A stretch of 64,000 bases of DNA, from contig NZ_QJJR01000007.1 of NCBI RefSeq assembly GCF_003201605.1, positions 50,784 to 114,783 on the forward strand, read 5' to 3'. The position numbers and the translations under genes were made by a program. This stretch comes from Streptohalobacillus salinus. Lineage in GTDB: Bacteria > Bacillota > Bacilli > Bacillales > Amphibacillaceae. The notes under the pieces are model-generated. The model worked only from the letters and a program-made list of their open reading frames with translations, had not been told where the DNA came from and made no database searches. Of this stretch, positions 38,365-46,596 are shown piece by piece; positions within the stretch are counted from its first letter, which is position 1, and the number at the start of each line of letters is the position of its first letter.

Positions 38365-39429
38365 TTATTTTTCTGTTTCTACTTTTTCTGCTTTTTCTAC
38401 ATTTGGTTTGGTGAAGTGAAGAATCGCCACTGAAACTAACGTACCAATTAGCATTGCTAAGAAGAACCATAGTTTTCCGTTTACAACTGGTAACACGATT
38501 AAACCACCATGTGGTACCAATGTTTCAACACCATTCATCATCCCTAACGCCCCACCAACTGCACTACCAATGATAATCGCTGGTAACACGCGTTTAATAT
38601 CTTTTACAGCGAAAGGAATAGCACCTTCTGTAATACCAATTAACCCCATAAAGAATGCTGGCATACCCAGTTCCCGGTCTTCTGTTGTATACTTCTTCTT
38701 GTCAATGAACGTAGAAATTGCTAAAGCTAATGGCGGAATCGCTACTGCAATTCTGTGTGCACCATTTGGTGCATAAACCCCTTCAGCCATTAAAGCTAAT
38801 GTAAAGGCTGTGGCAGTCTTATTAATAGGTCCACCCATATCAATGGCCGTCATTGCACCAATAACTAAGCCTAAAACAATTGCGCTGCTGCCTTGCATCT
38901 CACTCAACGCAACAACTAGCCAATCCATGAATCCACCAATTGGTACAGCGATTACATAGATATAGACCATACCTAAAAGAAATGTTGTTAGCACTGGAAT
39001 AATTAAGATAGGCATGATTGTTCGAATTGTTGGTGCTACCTTCCATGTTTTACACCACTTAACGAAATACCCTACCGCAACACCTAAAATCATTGCCCCA
39101 AGGAAACCTGTTTGTACTTGAGATTCTCCAATCGGGTTGTTCGCAACATAACCTAAGATGAAACCTGGAGCCAGAGCAGGCTTACCTGCTATAGAATAAG
39201 CAATATAACCCGAAAGAATCGGAATCATCATAGAGAACCCTGAGATACCTAAGTCTAATAGATTTTGCATAAATGGATTTGTTACTTCCATTCCAGCATC
39301 CGTTGCTGTTCCTGTTGCTAGTGCAATCGCTAAGAATACACCACCAACTACAACGGCAGGAATCATGTAAGATACACCGGTATTAAAAGCTTTTTGTAGC
39401 TCTTTAAACATGCTTGATTTTTTACTCAT
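38365..39429 (-). CDS. PTS fructose-family EIIC component
   Basis: Membrane sugar channel of 354 residues. The N-terminus FKELQKAFNTGVSYMIPAVVVGG and the substrate loop GGPINKTATAFTLALMAEGVY are those of fructose-family EIIC; GITEGAIPFAVKD is the conserved glutamate motif. With the separate EIIB and EIIA upstream it would import and phosphorylate a sugar. Fructose itself is only one option, as the operon lacks 1-phosphofructokinase (fruK) and carries a GatZ-like protein and transketolase. Confidence 0.92.
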   Translation of the reverse strand: MSKKSSMFKELQKAFNTGVSYMIPAVVVGGVFLAIALATGTATDAGMEVTNPFMQNLLDLGISGFSMMIPILSGYIAYSIAGKPALAPGFILGYVANNPIGESQVQTGFLGAMILGVAVGYFVKWCKTWKVAPTIRTIMPILIIPVLTTFLLGMVYIYVIAVPIGGFMDWLVVALSEMQGSSAIVLGLVIGAMTAIDMGGPINKTATAFTLALMAEGVYAPNGAHRIAVAIPPLALAISTFIDKKKYTTEDRELGMPAFFMGLIGITEGAIPFAVKDIKRVLPAIIIGSAVGGALGMMNGVETLVPHGGLIVLPVVNGKLWFFLAMLIGTLVSVAILHFTKPNVEKAEKVETEK

Positions 39430-39450
39430 TTTTTCTCCTCCTTTTTTTCA

Positions 39451-39765
39451 CTAAAGATTTTCTGCTTTATTCAGTAGTTCAGCTGGTCGTTTGATAGCTT
39501 CTCCTGGCTCGACAGTAATAACTTTTCCTTGTTCTTCCTTGTCTTCAAAGCGTTCTTCCCCTTCAATTCCAATTGCAATAGCTAAAATGACAAGATCTGC
39601 TTCATCGACGTCTTCCTGCTCTAATTCATTTTCAATTCCCATACTTCCCTGCGTCTCCACCTTAACGTCGTAACCTCTTTTTCTGCATTCCTTTTCAATT
39701 GCCTCCTGAGCCATGTAAGTATGAGCCACACCCGTTGGACACGCCGTAACTGCTACAATTTTCAT
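39451..39765 (-). CDS. PTS fructose-family EIIB component
   Basis: A 104-residue EIIB. The phospho-cysteine is Cys9 in the P-loop TACPTGVAHTYMAQEAIE, followed by VETQGSMGIENEL typical of fructose-type EIIB. It passes the phosphate from EIIA to the sugar held by EIIC. GGAGG precedes the ATG; it lies 21 bases before EIIC and about 40 after EIIA. Confidence 0.94.
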   Translation of the reverse strand: MKIVAVTACPTGVAHTYMAQEAIEKECRKRGYDVKVETQGSMGIENELEQEDVDEADLVILAIAIGIEGEERFEDKEEQGKVITVEPGEAIKRPAELLNKAENL

Positions 39766-39806
39766 AACTACTTCCTCCTTCGTTTTTATTGACTTGCATC
39801 CACCCT

Positions 39807-40286
39807 TTAAACGTTAATTGCATTTAACAAGGCATATATTTCTTTAGGATTCGTATAGGTCATTAACTTCTCTTTAAAGGCTTCATCCAGTAGTTTTTTA
39901 CTTAATTCTGAAATTATTTTTAAATGTAATTTGCTTTCACTTTCTTTTGGTACCCCAATTAAAAATATTAATTGAGCCGCTTCCGTTGATGCATCAGACC
40001 ACCGAAACGCTTGGTCCGATCTTAGGAAAGCTACAAATGGCCTTTTGACAACATCTGTTTTTCCATGTGGAATGGCTATTAAATCACCAATAGCTGTTGA
40101 AGCTTCTTTTTCCCTTTCCATCACTGCTTGAAAAAACCGGTCACCATCATCAACATAATTTTCTTGCTTAACTTGAGTGATTAGATATTTAAGCGCTTCT
40201 TCTCTTGTCGACACGTGACAATCTACAGAAATTAACCTTTCTGATATTACTTCTAACTTATCCTCATCTAAGCTGGTCAAATTCAT
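39807..40286 (-). CDS. PTS fructose-family EIIA component
   Basis: A 159-residue EIIA (PTS_EIIA_2). The phosphorylated histidine is about residue 74 in IAIPHGKTDVVKRPF; FLIGVPKESESKLHLKIISELSKKL is also conserved. It overlaps the 3' end of the regulator gene by 23 bases. The start is uncertain: the GGGAG site is only two bases from the ATG at 40286 but eight from an in-frame TTG at 40280, which would remove two residues. Confidence 0.92.
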   Translation of the reverse strand: MNLTSLDEDKLEVISERLISVDCHVSTREEALKYLITQVKQENYVDDGDRFFQAVMEREKEASTAIGDLIAIPHGKTDVVKRPFVAFLRSDQAFRWSDASTEAAQLIFLIGVPKESESKLHLKIISELSKKLLDEAFKEKLMTYTNPKEIYALLNAINV

Positions 40287-42198
40287 CACTCCCTAGTACA
40301 TTAATAAATGCTTGTTTACTTTTTTGTTTTCTTAACTCACTCAAAACTTTTTTATTATCCACAACGTTATAAACATCAGATAATAGACTACGCGTAAGTT
40401 GTTTATCTTTTGGGGCAATACAAATGACGAAAACTATATCAACATAATACTTGTCCCATTTGATCTTTTTCTTATTTTTAACTAACGCTACTATCGTTTC
40501 ATTCACAAATGTCGGGTTTCCGTGGGGCGTCGCTGTTCCAGAAGGCAAGTCTGTGCCCCCTAATTTCTCCCGCTCCTTTAAACTTTCAATGAATGCTTCC
40601 GTTACGTACCTGTTATCAATAAGTGATTGACCCACCGTGTTGATAAGGTCTTCACGCGTTGAAAAATCTGATTGATAGACAATCATTTCTTTATTTAGAT
40701 GCTTGCCAAGCTCACTTCCAACAAACGCTTGAGGCTGCTGCTTCACCATACTTGGTCTGTATCCCGACTGTTTGATTTTTTCTACATCTTCATTTGTAAG
40801 CAGCGGTGATACAAGAATAACCGGAACGTCCGGAACGTTAATTTTAATTGTGGATATAATTAGGTCAAAGGCTTTAATGTCCATTTGTTCTAGTTCTGGA
40901 AGAGAAGCCACTTCAACACGGTCAAGTGAAGGAATAACATTCTTAATCCGATTCATTAAAAGTTCAGATGTTGCAATTCCCATTTGACAAATAATTAGTA
41001 GCTTTTTATTCCGGTTTGCTCTTTCGATCGCTGCCTGAAAATACATTGTAAGAAAAGATATTTCTTCCTCATTAAATGTCACTTGGAGTTGTTCTTCAAA
41101 TTCACTCACGGCTAACCAAATAACATTAAATGTTAATGAAAATTCTTGTTTAATCTGATTTACGAATGGATTGTCTGTCTTATTGTGAGACTTTAATCGA
41201 TAAATCATCGCTGGTATATGTTTTTTTAACTGATCTTCCAGCTTCGCATCATCTGAAAAGTTAATGCTTAATAATGCCGAGACTTTTTCAATCAATGCTT
41301 CAGTTACATCTGTATCGATTCGTTCATCCGGAACCGGTTTAACTCGATTTGATACTAAATGCATTGATAAATATTCAACGTCGGTATTTTCATAAGAGAA
41401 ACCGAGACGAAGACTTGCTTTGTGTATCATTTTCACTGCGCTATCATCAAAAAATTGTTGATTGCCTGTCATCAAGCGATTATTATTATGTTTAATATGG
41501 TGTCCATTAGATATTCTGTATACTAAAACCACAAATATGTTTAACATGTTTTGAATATAGTGATCAGAAATAGCATTTAAATTTTCTCTAATAAAAGAGT
41601 ATAAAATGTTTGAACATACCGAAATCACTTGAGAACCATAAAAACCTTCTAATAATTTTATTTTCTTTTCGACCACATCATCTGGACAATAGTCCGATGC
41701 ATGGAGAACGTAACGCACAAATTGCAAATGTGCTTTCTGAATATCTTCTTCATTACCGAAAAGTTCAGTCCCAGTAATATCACTTTTCAGTTGCAGATTT
41801 GAATCTATTTTTAGAATACTCATGATAAACTCTAAATCTTTTATAATGGATGTTTTACTTACTAAGAATTTTTCTGACAAAGAATTAAAGCTAACTTTAC
41901 GATCACTAAACAGTAATAACTCCATAATTTTCATTCGGCGGTTTTTCAAGTTATATAGATCTTCATTTTCTAGTGACGGGGGTGTTCCTGTCTCATGATC
42001 TTTTTTGTAAAGAATGCCTACACCTCTCTTTTTTTCAAGTATGCCTCCTTTTCTTTCAATGTGTTTTTGTACTTCTTCTAACTCAGAGTGAACCGTACGG
42101 GATGAAACGCCCAACTTTGAAGAAAAAAACTCTACAGTCTGGAAATCTTGCTGAGAAACCAATAATTCGAATAATCTTTTTTGCCTTTCAGTTAACAT
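40264..42198 (-). CDS. PRD-containing transcriptional activator with EIIB and EIIA domains
   Basis: A 644-residue MtlR/LicR-type regulator: N-terminal HTH (LFELLVSQQDFQTVEFFSSK, LGVSSRTVHSELEEVQKHI), a second winged segment, PRD domains with regulatory histidines (MHLVSNRVKP; DHYIQNMLNIFVVLVYRI), an EIIB-Gat-like domain (LLIICQMGIATSELLMNRI) and a C-terminal EIIA-like domain (SGTATPHGNPTFV). PTS phosphorylation would set its activity according to substrate and glucose. A GTG three codons upstream is too near the AGGAAG; the ATG at 42198 is used. It is the first gene of the operon it most likely activates. Confidence 0.92.
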   Translation of the reverse strand: MLTERQKRLFELLVSQQDFQTVEFFSSKLGVSSRTVHSELEEVQKHIERKGGILEKKRGVGILYKKDHETGTPPSLENEDLYNLKNRRMKIMELLLFSDRKVSFNSLSEKFLVSKTSIIKDLEFIMSILKIDSNLQLKSDITGTELFGNEEDIQKAHLQFVRYVLHASDYCPDDVVEKKIKLLEGFYGSQVISVCSNILYSFIRENLNAISDHYIQNMLNIFVVLVYRISNGHHIKHNNNRLMTGNQQFFDDSAVKMIHKASLRLGFSYENTDVEYLSMHLVSNRVKPVPDERIDTDVTEALIEKVSALLSINFSDDAKLEDQLKKHIPAMIYRLKSHNKTDNPFVNQIKQEFSLTFNVIWLAVSEFEEQLQVTFNEEEISFLTMYFQAAIERANRNKKLLIICQMGIATSELLMNRIKNVIPSLDRVEVASLPELEQMDIKAFDLIISTIKINVPDVPVILVSPLLTNEDVEKIKQSGYRPSMVKQQPQAFVGSELGKHLNKEMIVYQSDFSTREDLINTVGQSLIDNRYVTEAFIESLKEREKLGGTDLPSGTATPHGNPTFVNETIVALVKNKKKIKWDKYYVDIVFVICIAPKDKQLTRSLLSDVYNVVDNKKVLSELRKQKSKQAFINVLGSDEFDQLR

Positions 42199-42232
42199 AT
42201 GATACACACTTCCTAACTTAACTACTTAAATT

Positions 42233-42265
42233 TGATAGCGTTATCATCGGCACAACTTCATTATA
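42233..42265 (-). promoter_or_regulatory. PTS operon promoter with cre-like box
   Basis: A -10 box TATAAT (42265-42260) has only a weak -35, as expected for an activated promoter. Just downstream TGATAGCGTTATCA (42233-42246) is nearly palindromic and one base off the CcpA consensus. Confidence 0.55.
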
Positions 42266-42629
42266 GCGATGACATCTTTTTTTGAATATTACAATTCCTT
42301 TCAACAAGTTTCTTTCACCAAATATCACTTGTTGCAATTTCTAATCTTAAACTATCAAAAACTGTTGATCTAAAGTTTAAACTTTTTTAATACTAGTGCT
42401 TTTATCATTCTATTTAACATCTAAAATAGCTTATCATATCTAGCCGATTTAGCTAGATAAATTATTTTTATCATATTTCTCTATGTTAATCACCCCTTGG
42501 ATTCTCATCTTAGCAATATCTCTATTCTTTATTGTAGTAGCAAAAAGCATTTAGCAATCAGCTCGTTTCTAATTCGCAATTATTGTTCTTCATAAATACA
42601 CCCTATGTATGTAATTAAGCGCAGTAAAA
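42266..42629. other. AT-rich intergenic region with an 8-bp inverted repeat
   Basis: No gene is seen. TATCTAGC (42437-42444) and GCTAGATA (42452-42459) flank a seven-base centre and could be the activator's site or a hairpin. The rest shows no clear signal. Confidence 0.4.
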
Positions 42630-42657
42630 AAGCATAAACCAGCTAAGGCTTATGCTT
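42630..42657 (-). terminator. terminator of the GH16 gene
   Basis: AAGCATAA and TTATGCTT pair around a partly self-pairing loop; on the minus strand six T residues follow, 37 bases after the GH16 stop. Confidence 0.8.
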
Positions 42658-42694
42658 CTTTTAATATATTTAACTAATTATATCCGATAACACT

Positions 42695-45600
42695 TCAAAT
42701 TAGCCTTTTCGAATAAACGTATACACCAGAACCGACAAGTAACAAGATCAAACCTAGCACCAATAAATTATACAGTGGTGTTGCAGTATCAGGTAATACC
42801 GCACCAACTTCTTTATCTTCGTCCGTTGTGTTGTCTTCCGTCGGGTTATCTCCGGTTGTGTCATCTCCGGTCGAATTGTTTCCGGTTGTGTTATCTCCCG
42901 TCGTATCATCTCCGCTCAAATTGTCTCCGGTTGTGTTATCTCCGGTCGAATTGTCTCCCGTTGTATCAAAAGTTGTTTCACTAAAGACAGCATAGGTACT
43001 AAAATGCGTTACGTCTGTTGATACATAGCCATCTTCATAACTTCCTTCAACGTTTTCCCACATTTTTGTTTCAGGGTTAAAATAATAAACCGCAAGGTTA
43101 GCAGGATTCATGTCTGCATGATCTACTAAAAAGCTTAATTTGACAGCTGCTTCAAATGCTGTCATTGCCTCACCATTTGCTGTAATACTAAAGGTATAAA
43201 TCTCACTTAACGCTTCATTTGTGTAGGTTAAGTCACTCGCTTCATTAGGTACAACTTCAATGGTCGTATCTCCAGAAAGATTCGCACTTGGTATTTCTAC
43301 CATAACATCCTTCCGCTTAACGATAATGGTGGCATTTTTTGCTTTTAGTGCTTCTAGTTGGTTAGCAGTTAACGTTACTGTTTTCATGTATTCTTGATCA
43401 ACGAAGGAGATGGTTAAAGCATCATTCTCACCAACAGCTTCTACCGCTTGATCTGTAACTGCTAAAATATCAGAACCATAAAGGTATTCGCGTACACCTA
43501 CTTCTTCAAATCTCACATTATCAATAAAAATATCATGTGAGTTAGCAACTTCGCCAATCGCACCCATTAAAAATTTAAGACCTACAACATCTGCTGCTTC
43601 CATCGTCATTTCAAACGAATACGTGTCAAAATTATTTGTTAGGTCAATTTCTTCTGATAAGTAACGATGATAACTTGGTGCACCGTTATCAACAACAAGC
43701 TCAATTTTACGATTTGTTGTCGCATAAGCATCAAATTGAACCAAATACGTTTTACCTGCCTCAACTGTTTTTCCTTCTTGTGAGAAGGAGATATCCCATG
43801 GATTTTCTCCCGTATCACTTACGCTCGCTTTCACCATTTTATCTTCAACCGTAAATGTCGCATCTGATGAGTTATCGCCATAGACACCTTGGACATGTTC
43901 TGTCCAATCGGTTAAACCGTGATCAAAGTCCGGATTACTTAATAAGAATTTCTTCTCACGTTCGCCCACAACTTCAAGTCTTACATTATCAATCGTAACC
44001 TCATGCGCATCTAAATTCGCTGCACCGGCAATTGCGCCTAATAAATACTTCAAGCCAACTGTGTCTGTTTTAGTCATATCAAACTGATAACTAAATGTTT
44101 CTGTTTCAGGCCCTACCGTGATGATTTCACTAAAATACCGATGGTAAGAGGCATTTTCAATCGACACATCAATTTGACGTTCTAATGTTGATGAGACATC
44201 AAACATTAACTCATATCGATGATCCCCAAGTAGTGTTAAATCATTTTGCATAAGCATGATGTGCCACGGCTCAGTACCGTTATCCATCACGTTTGCAACA
44301 AATTTACCATCAACAACTGACACACTCGCTTCAGAAGAAGGTTCATGATCGCCTTGATTGTGAATGCTCCATTTGTCTAAACCTAGATTAAAGGTTCCGT
44401 TCGTTAATGGAAAAGCTTCTTCAACTGTTAATGCAGCACTATTATTTGTTATCCGCTTTAAAAACACATTGTCAATTGTGACCGCTGGATCATCACCACC
44501 CAATAAGAATACTAATTTCCCTTGATTATCACTAACATCTGGCATCGTGAAATTAACCGTTTTTGTATCGACCGTTTCTGTCAATTCAACCGATTGGTTT
44601 TCTAAATACGTGATATCGGAAGCATCGTTCATCACAGCCACCGAAATCGTACGGGTTGCTGTTGCTTTTGCATCAAATGTTAATGCATATTCATCATTCG
44701 CTCGGAGATCTAGTCCTGTTTGATGTAACTGCAGATCATCAGCTTTCGTTCCCCCATCGGTAATTGAAGCAGTAAACATACGCGTGGCTTCATTAACTGC
44801 TCCTGTAGCATGACCGCTTAGCACATCAAATGTCCAGTATGTCATGCGATTGATTTTACCTAAATCAAACGTGCCATTGTAAACATGATTTCCGTTTGGA
44901 AGTGGTTTTTTTGGATCATTCTCATTAAAAACATCGACAGGCTCTACTTCTTCTAACGCCACATTTCCAATCCAAACGGGTTGAACGTTCGTACCTAAGT
45001 TAAATTCCAACCGCGCGCGTGTATCACTGTCTTGTTGCATTTGAAAAACAACATCATGACTTTCCACGGTATCACTTAAGGCATAATTTGCATTTGGTGA
45101 GTACGCCACATAACCGCGATCAGCGCCACCACCAATCTTTATATTTATATCTCGATCTTCGGTTGATTTCGCATCAAACGATAGTTTATACCAACGCCCT
45201 TTGCCAACTGTCACATTTTGAATCATTTGAATCGAATACGTTTGGTTTCCGGGATTTGCAATATCAACCTTTGCAAAAGGAACACCATCAATCGTGTCTA
45301 CACTGACTGAACCATCACCACCAAAATCTTCTAAGTGCAAAAAATTCCAGTCGCGTTCTGTCCAGTGCTGACTAACGTCATCATTGGTCTTTAAGTTTGT
45401 GAATCCTTCCGCATAGGTTGGATCATAAACATAATTACCATCAATCGCTGCTTTTTCACCTTCTGGTAGTGGCTCTGCCTCAAATTCTGGTTCTGTCGGT
45501 GCAGGATAGTTTTCACCAGCACGCTCGTAAACACGGACATAATCAACAACCATTTCACCAGGGAAAGTAGTCGTATCATCCGGCGCACCACCATACCAAC

Positions 45601-46384
45601 CACCAATGGCCAAATTCAAAATCATGTAAAAGTCTTGATCAAAAGGGGCGGGATATGCATATTTTGTTGCAAGGTCTTCATCTGTCGTCGACCAATTATT
45701 TAACGTCTGGAATAACTGATCATTTACATACCAACGAATTTCACCTGGTTCCCATTCGACCGCATAAACATTCATATCAGTAATATCTTGACCTGCTGGG
45801 AAAAGATAATCTTTAGCTGTATACGTATTGTTCGGCCATTTAGCACCATAATGAATAGCGCCCCCGATTTTATTTGGATGAGATCCGCTATTTTCCATGA
45901 TATCAATTTCACCTGAGGCCGCCCACGTGCCATACACATCATTTTCAGGCATCATCCAAAAAGCAGGCCAGTAGCCTTGACCTGCAGGAAGCGACATTTT
46001 CGCCTCAAATCTACCATAGGTTTGACTGAATTTACCTTTGGTATGTATTTTCCCAGAGGTATAGTCATACGTTCCTGTTTCATCAGTAACGCTCTCCTCT
46101 TTACCTTCAATAATCAACTGCCCATCTTCAAGTCGAACGTTATCTTCTTGATAATATTCTAACTCTTCATTTCCCCAACCTGAAATAAAGGTATCTCCAT
46201 CATAAAAACCGTTTCCCGTATCATAGTTCCACTTGTTTGTATCTAAAGTCGTACCGTCAAAATTATCTTCAAACGTTAATTGCCATTCACCAGCTGCTTC
46301 CGTTTGTTCCGTTGGTGTTAAACCATAAACCATCAATAATGTAATTAAAATTGCAAATACTGCCTTCGTATAACGTGTCATCAT
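42695..46384 (-). CDS. cell-wall-anchored GH16 beta-1,3-glucanase with four beta-sandwich modules
   Basis: A 1229-residue secreted enzyme. Signal peptide to about residue 31; GH16 domain about 35-290 with the ExDxxE site in ASGEIDIMENSG (nucleophile Glu159, acid Glu164) and YWPAFWMMPEND typical of laminarinases; four CBM4/9-like repeats to about 990, each with an N-terminal G(T/F)F/NPDF motif and a VxNDNVxLE-like end; a further beta domain ending VTHFSTYAVFS; ten five-residue Thr-Thr-Gly-Asp-Asn repeats; then LPDTA, a hydrophobic helix and SKRLI, a sortase signal of LPxTA form. It should cut laminarin-like glucan at the cell surface. The ATG at 46384 follows GGAGG by ten bases. Promoter has LacI-type and cre boxes. 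Confidence 0.92.
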   Translation of the reverse strand: MMTRYTKAVFAILITLLMVYGLTPTEQTEAAGEWQLTFEDNFDGTTLDTNKWNYDTGNGFYDGDTFISGWGNEELEYYQEDNVRLEDGQLIIEGKEESVTDETGTYDYTSGKIHTKGKFSQTYGRFEAKMSLPAGQGYWPAFWMMPENDVYGTWAASGEIDIMENSGSHPNKIGGAIHYGAKWPNNTYTAKDYLFPAGQDITDMNVYAVEWEPGEIRWYVNDQLFQTLNNWSTTDEDLATKYAYPAPFDQDFYMILNLAIGGWYGGAPDDTTTFPGEMVVDYVRVYERAGENYPAPTEPEFEAEPLPEGEKAAIDGNYVYDPTYAEGFTNLKTNDDVSQHWTERDWNFLHLEDFGGDGSVSVDTIDGVPFAKVDIANPGNQTYSIQMIQNVTVGKGRWYKLSFDAKSTEDRDINIKIGGGADRGYVAYSPNANYALSDTVESHDVVFQMQQDSDTRARLEFNLGTNVQPVWIGNVALEEVEPVDVFNENDPKKPLPNGNHVYNGTFDLGKINRMTYWTFDVLSGHATGAVNEATRMFTASITDGGTKADDLQLHQTGLDLRANDEYALTFDAKATATRTISVAVMNDASDITYLENQSVELTETVDTKTVNFTMPDVSDNQGKLVFLLGGDDPAVTIDNVFLKRITNNSAALTVEEAFPLTNGTFNLGLDKWSIHNQGDHEPSSEASVSVVDGKFVANVMDNGTEPWHIMLMQNDLTLLGDHRYELMFDVSSTLERQIDVSIENASYHRYFSEIITVGPETETFSYQFDMTKTDTVGLKYLLGAIAGAANLDAHEVTIDNVRLEVVGEREKKFLLSNPDFDHGLTDWTEHVQGVYGDNSSDATFTVEDKMVKASVSDTGENPWDISFSQEGKTVEAGKTYLVQFDAYATTNRKIELVVDNGAPSYHRYLSEEIDLTNNFDTYSFEMTMEAADVVGLKFLMGAIGEVANSHDIFIDNVRFEEVGVREYLYGSDILAVTDQAVEAVGENDALTISFVDQEYMKTVTLTANQLEALKAKNATIIVKRKDVMVEIPSANLSGDTTIEVVPNEASDLTYTNEALSEIYTFSITANGEAMTAFEAAVKLSFLVDHADMNPANLAVYYFNPETKMWENVEGSYEDGYVSTDVTHFSTYAVFSETTFDTTGDNSTGDNTTGDNLSGDDTTGDNTTGNNSTGDDTTGDNPTEDNTTDEDKEVGAVLPDTATPLYNLLVLGLILLLVGSGVYVYSKRLI
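42815..42964 (-). repeat. 15-base tandem repeat coding the Thr/Gly/Asp-rich wall linker
   Basis: Ten copies of a 15-base unit coding (S/T)TGDN variants between the last domain and the sorting signal. Such in-frame arrays change copy number easily and span the cell wall. Confidence 0.85.
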
Positions 46385-46389
46385 CCGTG

Positions 46390-46452
46390 TCAAACCTCCA
46401 TTATTCTATTGTATTCAAGCATGTGCATTTTAAAAACCAATAACCTGTTCAT
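46390..46452 (-). other. possible 20-codon leader peptide before the GH16 gene
   Basis: AAGGAGGTGAT (46461-46451) is a near-perfect ribosome site. An ATG beginning inside it opens a 20-codon frame (MNRLLVFKMHMLEYNRIMEV) whose TGA ends six bases before the GH16 ATG. The ATG is very close to the site, so translation is doubtful. Confidence 0.3.
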
Positions 46453-46468
46453 CACCTCCTTCAAATGA

Positions 46469-46482
46469 CGAAAGCGCTTTCG
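46469..46482. promoter_or_regulatory. LacI-type operator before the GH16 gene
   Basis: CGAAAGCGCTTTCG, a perfect 14-base palindrome identical to the site before the lacI-family gene at 58088. Confidence 0.75.
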
Positions 46483-46528
46483 AAAACGCCCAAATGAAAC
46501 TACTGCTTTGAATTAAAATTATCTGACT

Positions 46529-46542
46529 AGTTAGCGCTTACA
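46529..46542 (-). promoter_or_regulatory. cre box before the GH16 gene
   Basis: Minus strand TGTAAGCGCTAACT fits the CcpA consensus except at the last base; it lies upstream of the operator. Confidence 0.55.
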
Positions 46543-46553
46543 TTATTTTTTTA

Positions 46554-46587
46554 AGACCAAACCTTTACTGCGCTAAAGGTCTGGTCT
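46554..46587. other. long hairpin after the GH3 gene
   Basis: AGACCAAACCTTTA and TAAAGGTCTGGTCT pair over 14 bases (one G-U) with a six-base loop. On the minus strand A residues, not T, follow, so it is more likely an mRNA 3' stabiliser than a classic terminator. Confidence 0.55.
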
Positions 46588-46596
46588 GTCCTTCGA

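Noticed and set aside
42815..42964. Regular repeats that might suggest a CRISPR array
   Set aside because: They are contiguous 15-base coding units without spacers, in frame with the GH16 wall linker.
46554..46587. Intrinsic terminator for the GH3 operon
   Set aside because: The stem is strong, but A residues rather than T residues follow it on the transcribed strand.
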